Source: Chromatiales bacterium (GTDB taxonomy: Bacteria > Pseudomonadota > Gammaproteobacteria > UBA6429 > Thiohalophilaceae). From it: 6,614 bases of DNA. The stretch spans positions 1 to 6,614 of the forward strand of contig JALXDW010000188.1 in NCBI GenBank assembly GCA_027070385.1, written 5' to 3'. Positions within the stretch are counted from its first letter, which is position 1. Each line of letters begins with the position of its first letter. The position numbers were made by a program, and so were the translations under genes. A model generated the notes under the pieces. That model had not been told where the DNA came from and made no database searches. It saw only the letters and a program-made list of their open reading frames with translations. Below, one piece after another: positions 1 through 5,980 of the stretch.

Positions 1-397
1 TAATTAATTTGTTTTTTGGGGTCACCTGACCGGTAAATTTAACTTCACCTGAACCCAATGCACGACCATGCCCTGGTCCACCAAGCCAGCCCAAATAAAA
101 GCCGACTAATTGCCATAAAGCATCCAGTCCCAGACAACCTGGCATGACCGGATCCCCTTTAAAATGGCAATCAAAAAACCATAACTCCGGTGTAACATCG
201 AGTTCAGCAATGACTTCACCCTTGCCGTACTGACCACCATCTTCATTAATATTGACGATACGATCGAACATTAACATCGGTGGTAGAGGTAATTGTGCAT
301 TACCTTCACCAAATAATTCGCCACGGCCACACTGAAGTAACTCTTCGCGATTAAAACTCGACTTACCTTTTACTTCCGGATTAACTTCTACACCCAC
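1..397 (-). CDS. fabA: FabA, 3-hydroxydecanoyl-ACP dehydratase/isomerase (3' end cut by window edge)
   Basis: FabA is a cytoplasmic hotdog-fold homodimer that dehydrates 3-hydroxydecanoyl-ACP and isomerises trans-2- to cis-3-decenoyl-ACP, the branch point to unsaturated fatty acids in gammaproteobacteria. The 132 visible residues follow E. coli FabA closely: GRGELFG (24-30), FFDCHF with catalytic His78, [13 protein letters not shown] (81-93) with catalytic Asp92, [13 protein letters not shown], and GEVKFTGQV (117-125). About 40 C-terminal residues of the usual ~171 lie off the left edge. The start is GTG at 395-397: the frame has a TGA at 407-409 and only ATA, AGT and GAC between, and the N-terminus then matches family length. 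A weak GAGA at 405-408 can serve as ribosome binding site. The gene lies 150 bp downstream of the lpxA-like gene on the same strand but has its own promoter. FabB often follows FabA; that would lie outside the window. Confidence 0.96.
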   Translation of the reverse strand, partial: MGVEVNPEVKGKSSFNREELLQCGRGELFGEGNAQLPLPPMLMFDRIVNINEDGGQYGKGEVIAELDVTPELWFFDCHFKGDPVMPGCLGLDALWQLVGFYLGWLGGPGHGRALGSGEVKFTGQVTPKNKLI

Positions 398-413
398 TAT
401 ACTGTCTCAACTT

Positions 414-441
414 ATTATATAAGAATATTTAGAACCGGCAA
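414..441 (-). promoter_or_regulatory. Probable sigma70 promoter of fabA
   Basis: Read on the minus strand, a consensus -10 TATAAT lies at 419-414 and TTGCCG (4 of 6 matches to TTGACA) at 441-436, with 16 bp between. Transcription would begin near 407, so the leader before the GTG start at 397 would be only about 10 nt. This makes fabA separately expressible from the upstream lpxA-like gene. I see no obvious FabR or FadR palindrome in the 150-bp gap. Confidence 0.6.
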
Positions 442-547
442 TTCTAGCGGTAGGTTTGCTCGGAATAAAGCCCTGATTGCTATTTTATCGGTTTTTGTTG
501 CGGTAAATTAGGTCATTGAATTTTAACCCTTTTTCGTTAAACCCGAA

Positions 548-1342
548 CTAATCGCGCTCAGTACGATGGAAACCTCGTTTCGAACGGCCTATAAACGAAG
601 ATAACTCTTTGATTATATTGGAATTTATACTCGAAAGATGCGCCATAATCTGTTCGAGTGAATTCGCTGAGTTAAAAATAATACGGTAGGCCTGTTTTAA
701 CTCTGAAATATCCGACTTTTTAAAACCGGCACGTTTTAAGCCAACAACATTAATTCCTTTAACAAAGGCCGGCACGCCATCGGTGATAAAAAAGGGCAAA
801 ACATCCTGGGTTATTTTGGCATTACCACCAATCATGGCATATTGACCAATATTCACGAACTGATGCACCATTACCCCACCGGAAATAAATGCACCCTGCC
901 CAACATGCACATGTCCAGCAATGCCAGAACTGATTACCATTACAATATTGTCTGCCAATACGCAATCGTGACCAATATGCGCATGGGCCATTAAAAAATT
1001 ATGATTGCCGAGTTTGGTTACACCGTTTTCTTTTAGTGTTGCCCTATTTACTGTGGTGTACTCGCGAAATTCATTATGATTACCAATTTCAACCAAGGTT
1101 TGAGCCTGCTTGTCAAAACTGACATCTTGCGGTAAACCGGCCATCACTGCATATTCGTAAAAAATATTATTATCGCCAATCCGGCAGCCGTCTTTTAACA
1201 CCGCTCCCGAATAAAGCTGATTGTTATCGCCCAGAACGACATCGGCTTCGATAACACAGTGAGCTCCAATGGTATTCGCTGAACCCAGTTCCGCTTTTGG
1301 GTGAATAATGGCAGTGGGATGAATATTGTTCATGTTTTTCAT
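548..1342 (-). CDS. lpxA: LpxA-family acyl-ACP O-acyltransferase (UDP-GlcNAc acyltransferase or paralogue)
   Basis: LpxA, a left-handed beta-helix trimer, moves a 3-hydroxyacyl chain from ACP to UDP-GlcNAc in the first step of lipid A synthesis. The 264-aa product has full family length, hexapeptide repeats through residue ~185 and a helical C-terminal domain. The E. coli active-site histidines recur at the same numbers: His122, catalytic His125 (AHIGHD), His144 (AGHV) and His160 (VHQF). Gly173, the acyl-length ruler residue, is also kept, which in E. coli goes with C14 chains. However, the usual QDxKYxGE loop reads QDVSFDKQAQT (72-82), losing the lysine equivalent to Lys76; HRGT reads NRAT (99-102), Glu200 is Val and Arg205 is Ala. 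The gene is also not in an lpxD-fabZ-lpxB context. It may be a second copy with a different acceptor. The ATG at 1342 directly follows the upstream stop (TAAATG) without a clear Shine-Dalgarno site, so translational coupling is likely; Met4 (1333) is an alternative start. Confidence 0.85.
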   Translation of the reverse strand: MKNMNNIHPTAIIHPKAELGSANTIGAHCVIEADVVLGDNNQLYSGAVLKDGCRIGDNNIFYEYAVMAGLPQDVSFDKQAQTLVEIGNHNEFREYTTVNRATLKENGVTKLGNHNFLMAHAHIGHDCVLADNIVMVISSGIAGHVHVGQGAFISGGVMVHQFVNIGQYAMIGGNAKITQDVLPFFITDGVPAFVKGINVVGLKRAGFKKSDISELKQAYRIIFNSANSLEQIMAHLSSINSNIIKELSSFIGRSKRGFHRTERD

Positions 1343-1837
1343 TTATGAAAGTTGAGGTTGATAGTCTGCAGCACGAATCGCAACCGTGCTTTTTACATGG
1401 GTACACTCTACACCATCTTCACGATAAAAACCGTATTCAAACGTGGGGGTACTACGGCCTTTGGTTTTTAAGTCATACCGAATTTGCTCTTCTATTTGCG
1501 GGTCAAAATCAAAGCGTAATTCCAGATGAGAGTTTCCTACATAGCGGAAATCCACCTCTTGATAACGCGACCAGACATTGTATTTTCGGTTTAAGACACG
1601 GTTACAGGCTAATGCTGCAATCGGGTCGGCCAATGCAGTTTGATAACCACCAAACATACCATCGCCCAGATTGCGGGAAAGAAAATTCAGTGGCAATTTA
1701 ATCCGTATATGCCGCCAATCATCACTTAATGCTATCACCCTAATACGCATAAACCAGAAAGGGGGGTACCACTCCAAACGTTTTTTATCAGAAAGCAATG
1801 GACAGCGCGTCATCCATCTTAAAAAATTGGCCTTCAT
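1343..1837 (-). CDS. DUF4442 hotdog-fold thioesterase-like protein
   Basis: This 164-aa cytoplasmic protein resembles the DUF4442 family, relatives of PaaI/YiiD-type hotdog thioesterases. Visible signs are WYPPF (23-27) near the N-terminus, a beta strand IRVIALSDDWRHIRIKLPL (32-50), then RNLGDGMFGGYQTALADPI (55-73), matching the family's RN..G..FGGS.....DP block that forms the central hotdog helix. Later are VDFR (95-98) and the acidic-rich strand LELRFDF (105-111). Substrate is unknown; an acyl-CoA or acyl-ACP thioester is an inference from the fold and from its coupling to the LpxA-like gene, which begins at the very next base. The start ATG (1837) has no good Shine-Dalgarno site nearby; Met9 is an alternative but would shorten the N-terminal helix. 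It is the first gene of the left-hand minus-strand block, reading away from the divergent 74-aa gene. Confidence 0.75.
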   Translation of the reverse strand: MKANFLRWMTRCPLLSDKKRLEWYPPFWFMRIRVIALSDDWRHIRIKLPLNFLSRNLGDGMFGGYQTALADPIAALACNRVLNRKYNVWSRYQEVDFRYVGNSHLELRFDFDPQIEEQIRYDLKTKGRSTPTFEYGFYREDGVECTHVKSTVAIRAADYQPQLS

Positions 1838-1890
1838 TATTGACAGTCTATTCCAGTGAGTAATGACTTACATACCATAAAATTTAACCC

Positions 1891-1918
1891 GTCAAAACTC
1901 CTATTTGTAAGTTTTGAC
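1891..1918. promoter_or_regulatory. Perfect 9-bp inverted repeat in divergent promoter region (candidate operator)
   Basis: GTCAAAACT (1891-1899) and AGTTTTGAC (1910-1918) are exact inverted copies separated by 10 bp; half-site centres are 19 bp apart, about two helical turns. It sits in the 168-bp gap between the DUF4442 gene (minus) and the 74-aa gene (plus). Each arm contains TTGAC, so TTGACG (1895-1890) and TTGACT (1914-1919) could double as -35 elements, but I find no good -10 at 16-18 bp for either direction. There is no T-run after the repeat on either strand, so it reads better as a protein-binding site than as a terminator. Confidence 0.45.
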
Positions 1919-2005
1919 TGACAGACAGTAAACCGAAATTTGAGTAAAATTCAATCATACGGTAATACAAAAAATTAAACGTTATTTCATATTCAGGACA
2001 GGGTC

Positions 2006-2230
2006 ATGCCAGTTATCGCGATGGGAAAACAGGATTCACATCATTTGCCTCGTCAAGGTGAAGCAGCACCTGTTCCTGCCCGTTCAAAACGCTTTTTTAC
2101 CATTGAAGCATCCTGGTATTTTAATACCCGCGAAGATGAAACGCAGGGCCCTTTTAAAAATCTGGGCGAAGCCAAGGCAAACCTTAAAACCTATCTTCGA
2201 CGTTGCGGCATCGTACATACCGACATCTAA
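2006..2230 (+). CDS. Small conserved protein, DUF6316-like
   Basis: A 74-aa soluble protein without signal peptide or membrane segment. The start is well supported: AGGA at 1995-1998 lies 7 nt before the ATG. The N-terminal third is polar and probably flexible; the core is RSKRFFTIEASWYFNTRED (26-44), then GPFKNLGEAKANLKTYLRR (48-66). The pattern RFF...WYF.TRE...GPF...EA...L..YL resembles a small uncharacterised gammaproteobacterial family that I recall as DUF6316; this is from memory and uncertain. The residue pattern suggests a compact beta sheet plus one helix. No function is known to me. It is divergent from the DUF4442/lpxA-like pair, possibly sharing the inverted repeat at 1891-1918, and convergent with rutE across 12 bp. 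Confidence 0.8.
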   Translation: MPVIAMGKQDSHHLPRQGEAAPVPARSKRFFTIEASWYFNTREDETQGPFKNLGEAKANLKTYLRRCGIVHTDI

Positions 2231-2242
2231 ATTTAACCCAAT

Positions 2243-2824
2243 CTAAATCAGCTGACAGACACGCTCGTATTCCAAACGTGCAAGGCGTGGGTGTAATTTG
2301 GATTTATCACCATAACCCAATGCACAAATAAAATTTGATTTTACTTTTCCTTGCGGAAAGAATTCTGCATCCAGCATGGCATTATCTACCCCCGACATCG
2401 GGCCACAGTCCAGGCCTATGCTTCTTGCTGCCAACATTAAATAAGCCGCCTGCAAACTGCTATCCCGAAATGCGGACTGCTGGATTTTGGCTTCATTACC
2501 GACATACCAGGATTTCGCATCGGTATGAGGAAATAAAATATCAAACTCTTCATAAAATTCCAGATCCATGCCAATAATTACCACCACGGGGGCTGTCATC
2601 GACTTCTCGACATTACCTTCATGCAAACAGGGCTTTAAGCGTTGTTTGGCCGCTTCACTTTGCACAAAAACCAGTCTGGCAGGGCAACTGTTTGCACTGG
2701 TGGGGCCCCACTTCATCAGTTCATAAACCTGTTTTAACTGTGCTTCGGTAACCGGTTTGTCCAACCAACCATTATGACTGCGCGCCTTACGGAATAATAT
2801 ATCTAATGCTGCATCATCTAACAT
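2243..2824 (-). CDS. rutE: RutE-type nitroreductase (probable malonic semialdehyde reductase)
   Basis: A 193-aa FMN-dependent nitroreductase-fold oxidoreductase, collinear over its length with E. coli RutE (196 aa), which reduces malonic semialdehyde to 3-hydroxypropionate with NAD(P)H during pyrimidine breakdown. Shared blocks include RSHNGW (15-20), the flavin-binding LMKWGPTSANS (36-46), TAPVVVI (77-83), EFYE (89-92), LFPHTDAKSW (97-106), AFRDSSLQAAYL (118-129), GLDCGPMSG (137-145), KSNF (162-165) and LGYGDKSKLHPRL (169-181). The start ATG has a good ribosome site, AGAGG at 2831-2835. None of the other rut genes is present, so the physiological substrate could be another aldehyde or quinone. 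The GNAT gene lies 24 bp upstream on the same strand, probably co-transcribed. The 3' end converges on the 74-aa gene with 12 bp between and no visible hairpin terminator. Confidence 0.88.
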   Translation of the reverse strand: MLDDAALDILFRKARSHNGWLDKPVTEAQLKQVYELMKWGPTSANSCPARLVFVQSEAAKQRLKPCLHEGNVEKSMTAPVVVIIGMDLEFYEEFDILFPHTDAKSWYVGNEAKIQQSAFRDSSLQAAYLMLAARSIGLDCGPMSGVDNAMLDAEFFPQGKVKSNFICALGYGDKSKLHPRLARLEYERVCQLI

Positions 2825-2848
2825 AGCGCCCTCTTTTATATTTCATTA

Positions 2849-3337
2849 CTAAACCAGCTTTCGGCACATTAAATCAACCTCAACCTGGCGGTATTCAACC
2901 GTCTCAATAAAATACCAACCCCGATGTTGATAAAAATCGGTTTGATCTTCAGTAAATAAGTACAGGTTTTTAAATGCCTGCTGTTTGGCATAGTCTACAA
3001 CAAATTCAATTAACTGTGATGCAATTCCATTGTTACGGTTTTCTGGCGCAACAAACAAACTCGCCAGCCAGGGAGTGAGATATTTGCGGGTATCCATGTC
3101 TTCTTTTGCCAGCGTGGCCGATCCCAACAGTTGCCCCTGCTGGTGGGCAACAAAGATTTCAGGCAAAGCATTGCTTGTCAGGCTTTGTTGATAGCGCACA
3201 AGCCGTTGTTCAGCCGTTGCCCCCGGATTCAGGTGTGCCCACTGCTGATGATGCCAATCAGCGAGCTGTTCAACAAAAAAAGTACACTCACTCCCGCAAT
3301 GGCGTAATGCAGTGATTGTGATCATTTTCTTTGGCAT
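2849..3337 (-). CDS. GNAT-family N-acetyltransferase
   Basis: A 162-aa cytoplasmic acetyl-CoA-dependent acetyltransferase. The GNAT core shows as strand IFVAHQQGQLLGSATL (61-76), beta4 plus motif A LASLFVAPENRNNGIASQLI (91-110) with the pyrophosphate-binding R-N-N-G-I-A loop, the helix VDYAKQQ, then beta5 LYLFTEDQTDFYQHRGW (125-141), where the tyrosine and the RGW turn are typical of motif B. The N-terminal part (WHHQQWAHLNPGATAEQR) probably forms the acceptor pocket; the substrate cannot be told from sequence. It probably forms a two-gene unit with rutE, 24 bp downstream. The start is uncertain: ATG at 3337 lacks a clear Shine-Dalgarno site, and Met5 (3325), preceded by AAAGAA, is possible. 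TAGAAT (3357-3352) could be its -10. Confidence 0.85.
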   Translation of the reverse strand: MPKKMITITALRHCGSECTFFVEQLADWHHQQWAHLNPGATAEQRLVRYQQSLTSNALPEIFVAHQQGQLLGSATLAKEDMDTRKYLTPWLASLFVAPENRNNGIASQLIEFVVDYAKQQAFKNLYLFTEDQTDFYQHRGWYFIETVEYRQVEVDLMCRKLV

Positions 3338-3385
3338 AGTTGCTGCATATTATTCTACCGCGTACACACTTTCATGGAGACAAAA

Positions 3386-3655
3386 ATGAAACCTCATTCA
3401 ACGGACACTCTACCACTACAGTTGCTGACCATTGAAACAAAAAACGGTGAACGCTGGATTTTTGTTGGCAGCCCAGCTGTACTTCCCAATGATGTGGATG
3501 TCACAAACACCATAGTCGATGTCTGGTTTTCCAATATTCAGAATATTCCTCAAGATGCCTCTATCCGGAGTTTAGTTGAAATGATGGACAAACAAAATTT
3601 GTCAAATGATGCCCAAACCTCTATCTATACGCCAGGAACCGATACCTTGCAATAA
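3386..3655 (+). CDS. Hypothetical protein, about 89 aa, family not recognised
   Basis: I chose ATG at 3386 because GGAGA at 3376-3380 is a good ribosome site 5-6 nt upstream; an in-frame ATG at 3374 would add METK but contains that site within its own codons and has no site of its own. The product is small, soluble and acidic, without signal peptide, membrane segment or cysteine. It begins with a polar stretch, followed by two apparent beta strands, LLTIETKNGERWIFVGSP (14-31 from the chosen start), then VTNTIVDVWF, a helix SIRSLVEMMDKQ and a loose Ser/Thr-rich tail. It diverges from the GNAT gene across a 48-bp gap and precedes the ABC exporter by 78 bp on the same strand. Co-function with the exporter is possible but unproven. 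Confidence 0.7.
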   Translation: MKPHSTDTLPLQLLTIETKNGERWIFVGSPAVLPNDVDVTNTIVDVWFSNIQNIPQDASIRSLVEMMDKQNLSNDAQTSIYTPGTDTLQ

Positions 3656-3686
3656 ACAGTGACATGCAGCCAGAGTAGCTTTAAAC

Positions 3687-3722
3687 TGGTATGATATATT
3701 CAACCTGTTTATATTATTACCA
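3687..3722 (+). promoter_or_regulatory. Extended -10 promoter with overlapping imperfect palindrome, upstream of ABC exporter
   Basis: TGGTATGAT (3687-3695) is an extended -10 element (TG, one base, then a 5-of-6 TATAAT match); no good -35 lies 17 bp upstream, as is usual for extended -10 promoters. Transcription would start near 3702, giving a leader of about 30 nt before the ATG at 3734. The same bases form the left arm of an imperfect inverted repeat: TGGTATGATATA (3687-3698) against TATATTATTACCA (3710-3722), with one mismatch and one bulged base. It could be an operator or a leader hairpin. Confidence 0.45.
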
Positions 3723-3733
3723 TATCCTGGCTG

Positions 3734-5575
3734 ATGCATACTTCCAATACCCAAAACAACACTGTAAAAACGGTAACCCCACATCGGCTTAATAAAAGCA
3801 GGCATTACGACTGGCAATATATTTTAAATGTTGCCAAAGAACACAAACGCGTTTTGGTTATTGCCAACATCGTTGCCTTACTGGCCGTTATTGCAACGGT
3901 TCCCATTCCATTATTAATGCCGTTACTCGTTGACGAAGTATTGCTGAACCAACCCGGGACACTGGTTGCCTTTACCAATTCCTTCACCCCCCAACAATGG
4001 CATGGTCCAACACTCTACATTCTGGCCATACTTGGTGTTACCGTTCTACTGCGTATTATTGGCCTGTACCTGACCGTTTGGCAAACCCGCCAATTCACGC
4101 TTGTATCCAAAGAGGTGACTTACCGAATTCGTCATGCACTACTGCTTAAATTACAACGTATTTCAATGTCCGAATATGAAACCCTTGGTAGTGGCAGCGT
4201 CAGCTCGCATTTTGTAACAGACATTAATGCGATTGACGAGTTTATTGGAGCATCTATCAGCAAAGCCCTGATTGCTGTACTGAGTCTTGTTGGCATTACA
4301 ATTATACTGCTATTAATACACTGGCAACTCGCACTATTTATTTTATTCATGAACCCGTTGGTGATTTATTTTACCGTTGTACTCGGTAAAAAAGTTAAAA
4401 CACTCAAGAAAAAAGAAAATAGTGCATATGAAGTATTCCAGCAATCACTGGTTGAAACACTCGATGGTATTCAACAAATTCGAGCCAGTAATCGTGAAAA
4501 ACATTATATACAGCGTGTTATTGATAAGGCCCAACACATAAAGAAGCACTCCGCTTCTTTTAGCTGGCGCAGTGATGCAGCCAACCGCCTGTCTTTTGGA
4601 ATATTTCTAATTGGTTTTGATGTGTTCCGTGCTTTAAGCATGTTACTGGTTGTGTTTTCCAGTTTAACCGTTGGAGAAATGATGGCCGTTTTCGGTTACT
4701 TGTGGTTTATGACCTCCCCCGTTCAGGAAATTCTCAATATTCAATATGCATATTTTTCTGCCAATGCCGCACTGGCACGAATCAATAAATTACTGGGACT
4801 ACAACAGGAACCACAATACCCTCACAATAAAAACCCATTTAAAAATAAAAAAACTGTCGCAATAAAAATAGAAAACATTGATTTTGCCTATGGCGATAAA
4901 GAGCCCGTTTTAAACAAAGTTAACCTGAATATTAAAGCTGGTGAAAAAATTGCACTCGTCGGTGCCAGTGGTGGTGGCAAATCCACCCTTGTTCAGGTAT
5001 TACTTGGCATGTATCAACATCAACACGGAATGATTTATTTTGATGGTGTGCCTATAACAGACATTGGCCTGGATATCGTCAGAGACAATGTTGCAACCGT
5101 GTTACAACATCCGGCCATGTTTAATGACAGCGTACGAAATAATCTGACTCTGGGTATGGAAACAGACGACCAGGCAATATGGCAAGCCCTCAACATTGCA
5201 CAGCTAACGAAAACCATTCAACAGTTACCCGCACAACTAGACACACTCATTGGCCATGATGGTGTACGATTATCTGGCGGACAATTACAACGCCTGGCGA
5301 TTGCACGCATGTTACTATCCCAGCCTAAAGTGGTGATACTTGATGAAGCCACATCGGCACTGGACACTGAAACAGAAAAGCATTTACACGCTGCGTTACA
5401 TGATTTTTTAAAAGAAAAAACCACCTTAATCATCGCCCACCGGCTCAGTGCGGTTAAACAGGCCGACCGGGTTTATGTTTTTGAAGATGGGCATATAATA
5501 GAACAAGGCTCGCATGACGAATTAATGCAAAATAACGGTTTATACAGTCGTTTATATGGCAAGCAGCAAAATTAG
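3734..5575 (+). CDS. ABC exporter half-transporter (membrane domain fused to ATPase, MsbA-like)
   Basis: A complete 613-aa type IV (ABCB/MsbA-like) half-transporter that would work as a homodimer in the inner membrane, exporting a substrate with ATP. The N-terminal ~340 residues hold six hydrophobic segments, near 38-65, 90-113, 170-195, 197-217, 285-310 and 312-332. The ATPase domain is intact: A-loop Tyr386 (FAYGDK), Walker A GASGGGKST (410-418), Q-loop Gln458, signature LSGGQ (513-517), Walker B VVILDE (533-538) with catalytic Glu538, D-loop SALD (541-544) and switch His569 (IIAHRLS). There is no C39 peptidase domain, so it is not a leader-cleaving bacteriocin exporter. Substrate is unknown; lipid, peptide or drug are all possible, and the lipid genes to the left are not close enough to decide. 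The ATG lacks a good Shine-Dalgarno site, but no other in-frame Met precedes the first membrane segment. Confidence 0.95.
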   Translation: MHTSNTQNNTVKTVTPHRLNKSRHYDWQYILNVAKEHKRVLVIANIVALLAVIATVPIPLLMPLLVDEVLLNQPGTLVAFTNSFTPQQWHGPTLYILAILGVTVLLRIIGLYLTVWQTRQFTLVSKEVTYRIRHALLLKLQRISMSEYETLGSGSVSSHFVTDINAIDEFIGASISKALIAVLSLVGITIILLLIHWQLALFILFMNPLVIYFTVVLGKKVKTLKKKENSAYEVFQQSLVETLDGIQQIRASNREKHYIQRVIDKAQHIKKHSASFSWRSDAANRLSFGIFLIGFDVFRALSMLLVVFSSLTVGEMMAVFGYLWFMTSPVQEILNIQYAYFSANAALARINKLLGLQQEPQYPHNKNPFKNKKTVAIKIENIDFAYGDKEPVLNKVNLNIKAGEKIALVGASGGGKSTLVQVLLGMYQHQHGMIYFDGVPITDIGLDIVRDNVATVLQHPAMFNDSVRNNLTLGMETDDQAIWQALNIAQLTKTIQQLPAQLDTLIGHDGVRLSGGQLQRLAIARMLLSQPKVVILDEATSALDTETEKHLHAALHDFLKEKTTLIIAHRLSAVKQADRVYVFEDGHIIEQGSHDELMQNNGLYSRLYGKQQN

Positions 5576-5788
5576 TTTAACGGGTGTTAAATTATAGGGG
5601 CTTCCAAAAATAATAACAGATTCAGTAAAAGACTTTGAAATATATCAACTTCCTTTGCATGAAAAAAGGTATTGACACCACATTGGAATATCACAGCCAA
5701 CAATCATCAACTCTGCTTTGGAATAACGAAACAAAAGTAGAGTTATTTTTCCAGCTACTGGACTCTTTGTAACATCAACTTATAGTTT
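5576..5788. other. Convergent intergenic gap between ABC exporter and rhs tail
   Basis: This 213-bp stretch is AT-rich and holds the plus-strand terminator at 5709-5750. Directly after the exporter stop is a small hairpin, TTTAAC-GGGT-GTTAAA (5576-5591), without a T-run. The only ATG-started reading frame I followed is 37 codons on the plus strand (5659-5772); it runs through the terminator and matches nothing I know. On the minus strand, where an immunity gene for the rhs toxin would normally sit, there is no open frame of useful length with a ribosome site. Confidence 0.6.
5709..5750 (+). terminator. Rho-independent terminator downstream of ABC exporter
   Basis: AACTCTGCTTT (5709-5719) pairs with AAAGTAGAGTT (5734-5744) over 11 positions, including one G-T wobble, around a 14-nt loop, and is followed at once by ATTTTT (5745-5750). 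The T-run is on the plus strand only, so it ends transcripts coming from the ABC exporter, whose stop is 133 bp upstream. The stem is AT-rich, so efficiency may be moderate. It would also limit read-through into the antisense of the rhs gene. Confidence 0.65.
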
Positions 5789-5980
5789 TTACACGCAGTT
5801 CACTCCATCAGCCACAACCCACTCTTTAAACGTATTCAATATCTCTTCCAGGTTTTCAGGACCACCGTAAGCCTTAAACTGGTTGTCAGATACCGAACAG
5901 TTAATCCAGTCATCTTCTGTGCAATTAATGGAGATAGTATCCATAACTTTATTCTCCAAGCTCGTACCAATAAGATCAAT
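5789..5980 (-). pseudogene. Imm53-like immunity protein C-terminal half, fused in frame to the rhs toxin tip
   Basis: From Ile212 of the visible rhs product, the sequence reads IDLIGTSLENK, then DDWINC (234-239), F.AYGGPENLEEILNTFKEW (246-265). This matches my memory of the C-terminal half of the Imm53 family: a strand like 'TIDLxGTxLExK', then 'DWxxCxVxxNxFxGxGGPxNLEEILxxFxxW'. The N-terminal half of that family (around WLQ.WY, CDGDWEH, TLDNPGW) is missing; in its place stands the toxin-like segment ending TEITRSAT. The likely junction is therefore near 5975-5995. The simplest reading is a deletion that removed the toxin end, the gap and the start of the immunity gene while keeping frame. 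The alternative is a genuine tail of this toxin that only resembles Imm53. The call rests on remembered motifs. Confidence 0.5.

Noticed and set aside
528..547. Inverted TTTAAC/GTTAAA pair just after the lpxA-like stop as a terminator
   Set aside because: It has a 6-bp AT-rich stem with an 8-nt loop and no T-run on the minus strand; too weak to call.
1345..1701. 118-codon plus-strand open frame opposite the DUF4442 gene
   Set aside because: It is antisense to a gene with clear family motifs, has no ribosome site and gives a composition unlike a real protein.
532..2239. Recurring TTTAACCC words in intergenic gaps (near 532, 1882 and 2232)
   Set aside because: Short AT-rich words recur by chance in such gaps, and spacing and orientation to the genes are inconsistent.
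2058..2246. Second plus-strand frame overlapping the 74-aa gene
   Set aside because: It is out of frame with the gene that has the good AGGA ribosome site and the conserved WYF/GPF pattern, and it runs into rutE's end.
3602..3817. Minus-strand 71-codon frame spanning the exporter promoter region
   Set aside because: It overlaps two plus-strand genes and the promoter element, with no ribosome site or recognisable motif.
5576..5591. Hairpin TTTAAC-GGGT-GTTAAA directly after the exporter stop
   Set aside because: The stem is only 6 bp and AT-rich, with no T-run; the structure at 5709-5750 is a much better terminator.
5659..5772. 37-codon plus-strand frame starting ATG in the gap after the ABC exporter
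   Set aside because: It has no clear ribosome site, no recognisable motif, and runs straight through the stem and T-run of the predicted terminator.
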